DNA of 64,000 nt from Penelope pileata (lineage: Eukaryota; Chordata; Aves; Galliformes; Cracidae): the NCBI GenBank assembly GCA_013396635.1, contig WBMW01005925.1, positions 248,001 to 312,000 of the forward strand, written 5' to 3'. The notes under the pieces were generated by a model. That model worked only from the letters and a program-made list of their open reading frames with translations, made no database searches and had not been told where the DNA came from. The position numbers and the translations under genes are program-made. Positions 61,301-64,000 of the stretch are shown in pieces. Every line of letters starts with the position of its first letter. Position 1 is the stretch's first letter.

Positions 61301-64000
61301 GTGCTTATAAAATCTTGTTTGCAGTGTTTGCAGACGAGGAGCAGCCATTTCCATTAGGGCATAGCAGAGCCATGGAGATTCTGCCTCGTGTAGCCCCAGG
61401 GTGCCAAGGAAGGTTGAGCTGAGCTCTGCCTCTGCGATGCAGAGATGAGCCCCATCCCCTCTGCAGTGGTGGAAGGAGGTCCACCCGTGTCCACGAGCCT
61501 CAGCAGAGAGAGCTCAGCAGCACAGCTCCATCTGTCTCTGCCACCGTGCTCACCTCCTCTGCGGTGCCTTGAACGCCAGCAGTGACCTACATTGATGCAC
61601 ACGCACCTCCCTCTCGTGCCCCCACTCGCCGCTCGTGGTCCTTAATGTTGGCTCTGCCTCTGATCTACTCCGGCTTTAGCTCTCTTGCATCTAGACCCTC
61701 TTGCATAACATGCTAATGCTTTCTTTTAACCTACCAGTTTCCAGGTCAGGCGTTTTCTCCCCAGGGGAGCTAGCAAGCCTTGTGACTGCAAGCCTGCATC
61801 TGTCCCCTGTGAGGCTGCCTCTTGCAGGTTACTCGTGAGGATTTGTGGCCGAGCAGCAGGACCCACACTGCACAGCTGGCAGCTGTGGTTAATCTGCCCT
61901 CAGGTCCTGGTCCTGGTCAGGTCTCCTTCTGATTGGCGTGGCCAAGGGGGCTAATAGCAGCCCCTAGTAGAGTTGGAGGACGTGGGAGAGACTTCCAAGT
62001 CCAGGGTGTTTGACCCAGTAGCTCATGTAGTGATTAAGCACCAAAATGGGAAAAAGAGAGAAGTGATTGGAAGTAAAACCTTTAGAAGAAAAAAGTTCTC
62101 ATGGCACAACAATCACCAGATGCTCATCGCTCCTGAAAGCAGCGCGCTTTCCCTCAGGCTCCTGCTTCTCCTGGGGGAATGTCTGAGGTCAGGTGTGTGA
62201 GCTGGGAAATTCGGACCCTGGGCCACTCCGGGAGCCACAGTCCCAGTTCTCCATTCAGATCAGTTGAGCCCCTACCAGCCCCCATGGCTGCATCACCTCT
62301 GGAGCCCGAGGCTGACAGGAGGTATTTCCAGAAAGCAGTATGAAGTGCTGCTTCATGGCTAGAAATGCCAGCATGGCACTGCTTGGTTCCCCATTTTATC
62401 CATCATGTGCTGAAAAGCCCTCACACCCACCCTGGTCCCTCCCAGCCCGCGTTGCTCTCTGCCTTGCCCCGTGCTGGCTCGCCCAGCCCTGCCCATCCAC
62501 GTGGAAGGAATAGCTTTGGGCAGGGCAGGTTTTGTCATGCTGGTGCTTCACGCCACGGTGCCGGCTCTGTCCTGCCTCTTCCAGACAGTGAGCTGGGTGG
62601 GATGTGGGGAAGAGCTCGCTGACAATAGCTATAAAGGCAGCTTAACCCATGCCCGAATGGCAAAGGATGTTTTCATAGCACTTGCATCCCACATAAAAGG
62701 ATCAGCTCATTACAAATCCGAGTCAAAGCAGTTGAGCTTGGGCTCTCTGGGATGCAGCTTTCCACGCTGCACCATGTGGAGATAAAACCCCGGGCAGCAG
62801 CATTGCCCTTTGCCTTGCTCTGTGCCCTAGGAGCTGATGGGATGTGAGCCCCTCCGCTGTCCCTGCCCAGCAGCAGGCATGACTCAGACGCCTGACTTTT
62901 CTTCCATAGACTTTTCGCAGCACTCTGCTGCTCTTTTTATAGTCTGTGCGTCTCTACCTCCACCTCTATTGATTGCTTGCTTTCTCCTTGTCTCCCTGTT
63001 CAAGCCTAAATCTAAAAATGCCCCCGCTGGCTGCAGTGCTCTCCCAGGGATGGAGAAGTCCCTGACGTCCAGGAGCGATGAATCATCTGTCGCTGTCATT
63101 GCGCTGGTTGGTGTGGTTAATGAGGGTGGCCAGGGAAACTGGGAGCTTGCTGCCCTCATAAACGTCCCGGTGATTTTGCTACAGGCAGGATGTGCTCTCT
63201 GAGAGCTGTATGCTACCAGCGGTTCCTAGGAGTGAGACCTGAAAGTGCAGCTCATAAATTAACGAGAAATGGGAGAGAAGGAGGCGCTTCACATGTACAC
63301 TGTCCTCATGCCATAGGGCAGGAAGGTATCACTCATTTCTTTAGGTGTGTGCAGATCGCAGCAACGCGCTGTGCCTGCTACAGCACAGCTCCAGAATGAC
63401 CACGTGCTGTGAGGATGGTCTTTTAGTGCACTCCGTGCACTTCATAGCAGAGCTTGAAAGAGGGAAATGAACTCAAGGACCGGGGAGTCAGAGATGTTGT
63501 TGTTGTGCACTTGCATGTGGGACCGGACGGCGGTAACGCAGCTCCTTAATGAGCACATTCGATCACTGAACAGCACCAGAGCCATCACAATATGCTGAGA
63601 AGAGCACACATGGGGCAGGACGAGGCCCTGCACGTGTCCCAGCCGCAGGCACGTTGCTGTGATGCTGAGCCTGGCAGCACTGTGGCGCAGGGCAGCGGTG
63701 GGCTGGCCCTCGAGAGGTTTTGGATGGCAGGAGGTGGAGATTTATCTCAGCTAATTTTAGGCATTTAAGCCCAGTGTTTTTAATTCCCTCTATATTCAGT
63801 GGAGGGAGAGAGGTGTTTTTGGAAGGTGATTCAAGCCAACTCTGCACAGAGCCTTTTCAAATGCCTACAGATGACACTTAAAGCAACGAAGCTCTCAACA
63901 TAGAGGTTAAATGCAGCTAGGGGTGATGTCAGGCTGAGATACTTACAGATGTGTCCTTGGTGTGTATCTTTTGCTGCAGTTCTGCACCGTGGAGGGGTTC
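49097..64000 (+). CDS. SLC6A1L: GAT1-type sodium- and chloride-dependent GABA transporter, SLC6A1-like paralogue, 5' ten exons
   Basis: Predicted plasma-membrane Na+/Cl- coupled GABA importer. Exons: 49097-49331, 53089-53220, 53665-53765, 55341-55450, 55797-55929, 57119-57253, 57734-57837, 58144-58268, 59366-59478, 63980 to the edge (403 residues; human GAT1 has 599, so about 195 are missing). Joins are GT-AG and in phase. GAT1 hallmarks, each one residue below human numbering: Tyr59 in TM1 (GYAIGLGN), Arg43 and Trp46, Cys163/Cys172 in EL2, Phe-Cys-Thr 397-399 in TM8 after LGLDSQ. It is not an SLC6A1 allele: the N-terminal 38 residues differ throughout, LLETALGQYTS replaces GAT1 LLECSLGQYTS, and changes occur in TM4 and EL4, while SLC6A1 is nearly invariant in vertebrates. 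The SLC6A12 neighbour supports a paralogue in the 12p13-type region. The symbol is tentative. Confidence is high for GAT1-type, moderate for paralogue status. Confidence 0.88.
49332..53088 (+). other. SLC6A1L: SLC6A1-like intron 1
   Basis: 3.8 kb between GTGAGA and TTCTTCCAG. It contains a G+C-richer part (about 50290-50960) but no recognised exon or dispersed repeat. The 231-codon open frame on the minus strand (50286-50981) has no family motif. Confidence 0.65.
53089..53220 (+). CDS. SLC6A1L: SLC6A1-like coding exon 2 (TM2)
   Basis: Residues 79-122, phase 1 in and out. GAFLIPYFLTLVFAGIPLFL, then LETALGQYTSVGGLGVWKLA and PMFKG. GGLGVWKLAPMFKG is a GAT1-specific string. Donor GTACTG. Confidence 0.94.
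53665..53765 (+). CDS. SLC6A1L: SLC6A1-like coding exon 3 (TM3)
   Basis: Residues 123-156, phase 1 to 0. VGLAAVVLSFWLNIYYIVII and AWSLYYLFHSFTA, including the TM3 tyrosine (GAT1 Tyr140) needed for GABA transport. It ends about 13 codons earlier than exon 3 of the upstream gene. Donor GTGAGT. Confidence 0.94.
55341..55450 (+). CDS. SLC6A1L: SLC6A1-like coding exon 4 (EL2)
   Basis: Residues 157-192, phase 0 to 2. DLPWQSCGNAWNTDRCFSNY, then SLDDTTNLTSAVTEFWE. Both EL2 cysteines are present. Sequons remain at N175 and N183; the middle GAT1 sequon is lost (Asp180). Acceptor CCCCCAG, donor GTACGT. Confidence 0.94.
55797..55929 (+). CDS. SLC6A1L: SLC6A1-like coding exon 5 (TM4)
   Basis: Residues 193-237. 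RNMHQMSGGLGEPGSIRWPL, then TM4 LALAWLLVYFSIWKGVEWTG. Cys in the GAT1 VYFCIWKG string is Ser here, and Gly of GVGWTG is Glu. Donor GTATGC. Confidence 0.94.
57119..57253 (+). CDS. SLC6A1L: SLC6A1-like coding exon 6 (TM5)
   Basis: Residues 238-282, phase 0, 45 codons. [20 protein letters not shown], then VTLPGAKEGILFYLTPDFRK and LSDSE, very close to GAT1. The donor GTTGGT is weak. Confidence 0.94.
57734..57837 (+). CDS. SLC6A1L: SLC6A1-like coding exon 7 (TM6)
   Basis: Residues 283-316, phase 0 to 2. VWMDAATQIFFSYGLGLGSL, then IALGSYNTFHNNVYR. It retains the Gln, Phe and Ser that bind chloride, GABA and Na+ in GAT1 (Gln291, Phe294, Ser295). Donor GTCTGT is weak. Confidence 0.95.
58144..58268 (+). 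CDS. SLC6A1L: SLC6A1-like coding exon 8 (TM7, EL4 start)
   Basis: Residues 317-358, phase 2 to 1. DSIIVCCINSTTSIFAGFVI, then FSIVGFMSHITKKSISELAS. The EL4 part is the most diverged from GAT1 (human has AHVTKRSIADVAAS). Confidence 0.95.
59366..59478 (+). CDS. SLC6A1L: SLC6A1-like coding exon 9 (EL4, TM8 first half)
   Basis: Residues 359-396, phase 1 to 0. GPGLAFLAYPQVVTQLPLSP, then LWSILFFSMLMMLGLDSQ, ending in the Asp-Ser Na2 ligands. Acceptor TTCCACAG, donor GTGAGA. Confidence 0.95.
59479..63979 (+). other. SLC6A1L: SLC6A1-like intron 9
   Basis: 4.5 kb between GTGAGA and TTTGCTGCAG, the longest intron of this gene in the window. No exon, RNA gene or dispersed repeat recognised; open frames in it carry no family motif. 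Confidence 0.65.
63980..64000 (+). CDS. SLC6A1L: SLC6A1-like coding exon 10, cut by the window edge
   Basis: The last seven codons of the window read FCTVEGF. These are residues 397-403, identical to GAT1 398-404 as I recall it. Thr399 matches GAT1 Thr400, a substrate-site residue. The remainder of the exon (TM8 end and TM9) lies outside. Confidence 0.92.

Noticed and set aside
49097..64000. Gene 2 as true SLC6A1
   Set aside because: SLC6A1 is extremely conserved in vertebrates. The different N-terminus, LETALGQ in place of LECSLGQ, changed EL4 and lost sequon are too many for an orthologue, and the neighbour is SLC6A12 instead of SLC6A11. Not excluded without a tree.

Overview
The window is vertebrate nuclear DNA, almost certainly from a bird. 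Genes are split into short GT-AG exons, introns are compact, and the dispersed repeats are avian: four 5'-truncated CR1 non-LTR elements ending in the ATTCTATG-type octamer, and one lone ERVL-like LTR. The subtype of these repeats fits a galliform, but the species cannot be fixed from sequence alone. A single ambiguous base (N) at 19281 beside long T runs points to a draft assembly.

Two protein-coding genes are supported, both on the plus strand and both in the SLC6 (neurotransmitter:sodium symporter) family. Gene 1 (coding span 1594-28198) is complete: 14 coding exons encode 607 residues of a betaine/GABA transporter, SLC6A12 (BGT1). All 13 introns have GT-AG ends and the phases join without a break. 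The protein ends in a class I PDZ ligand. Gene 2 (49097 to the right edge) is the first ten coding exons, 403 residues, of a GAT1-type GABA transporter. It enters the window complete at the 5' end and is cut inside TM8 by the edge. It carries the GAT1 substrate-site signature but differs from true SLC6A1 at many usually invariant positions. With an SLC6A12 neighbour it is best read as an SLC6A1-like paralogue (SLC6A1L), the counterpart of SLC6A1 in the duplicated 12p13/3p25-type region.

Layout: 1-1581, upstream DNA and probable 5' UTR introns; 1582-28198, SLC6A12, with a large multi-motif tetranucleotide microsatellite in intron 2, CR1 copies in introns 5 and 10 and an antisense LTR in intron 11; 28199 to about 29340, probable 3' UTR; about 29.3-49.1 kb, intergenic, with two CR1 copies, a polypyrimidine tract and some AT-rich stretches that look like conserved non-coding DNA; 49062-64000, SLC6A1-like.

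The two genes are tandem members of one family. Five consecutive exons (5-9) have identical lengths in both (133, 135, 104, 125 and 113 nt), while intron 3 sits at a different place. Both products are predicted plasma-membrane Na+/Cl- coupled transporters. SLC6A12 would import betaine and GABA (osmolyte handling and GABA clearance) and the GAT1-like protein would take up GABA. No RNA gene, CRISPR array or prokaryotic-type system was seen.
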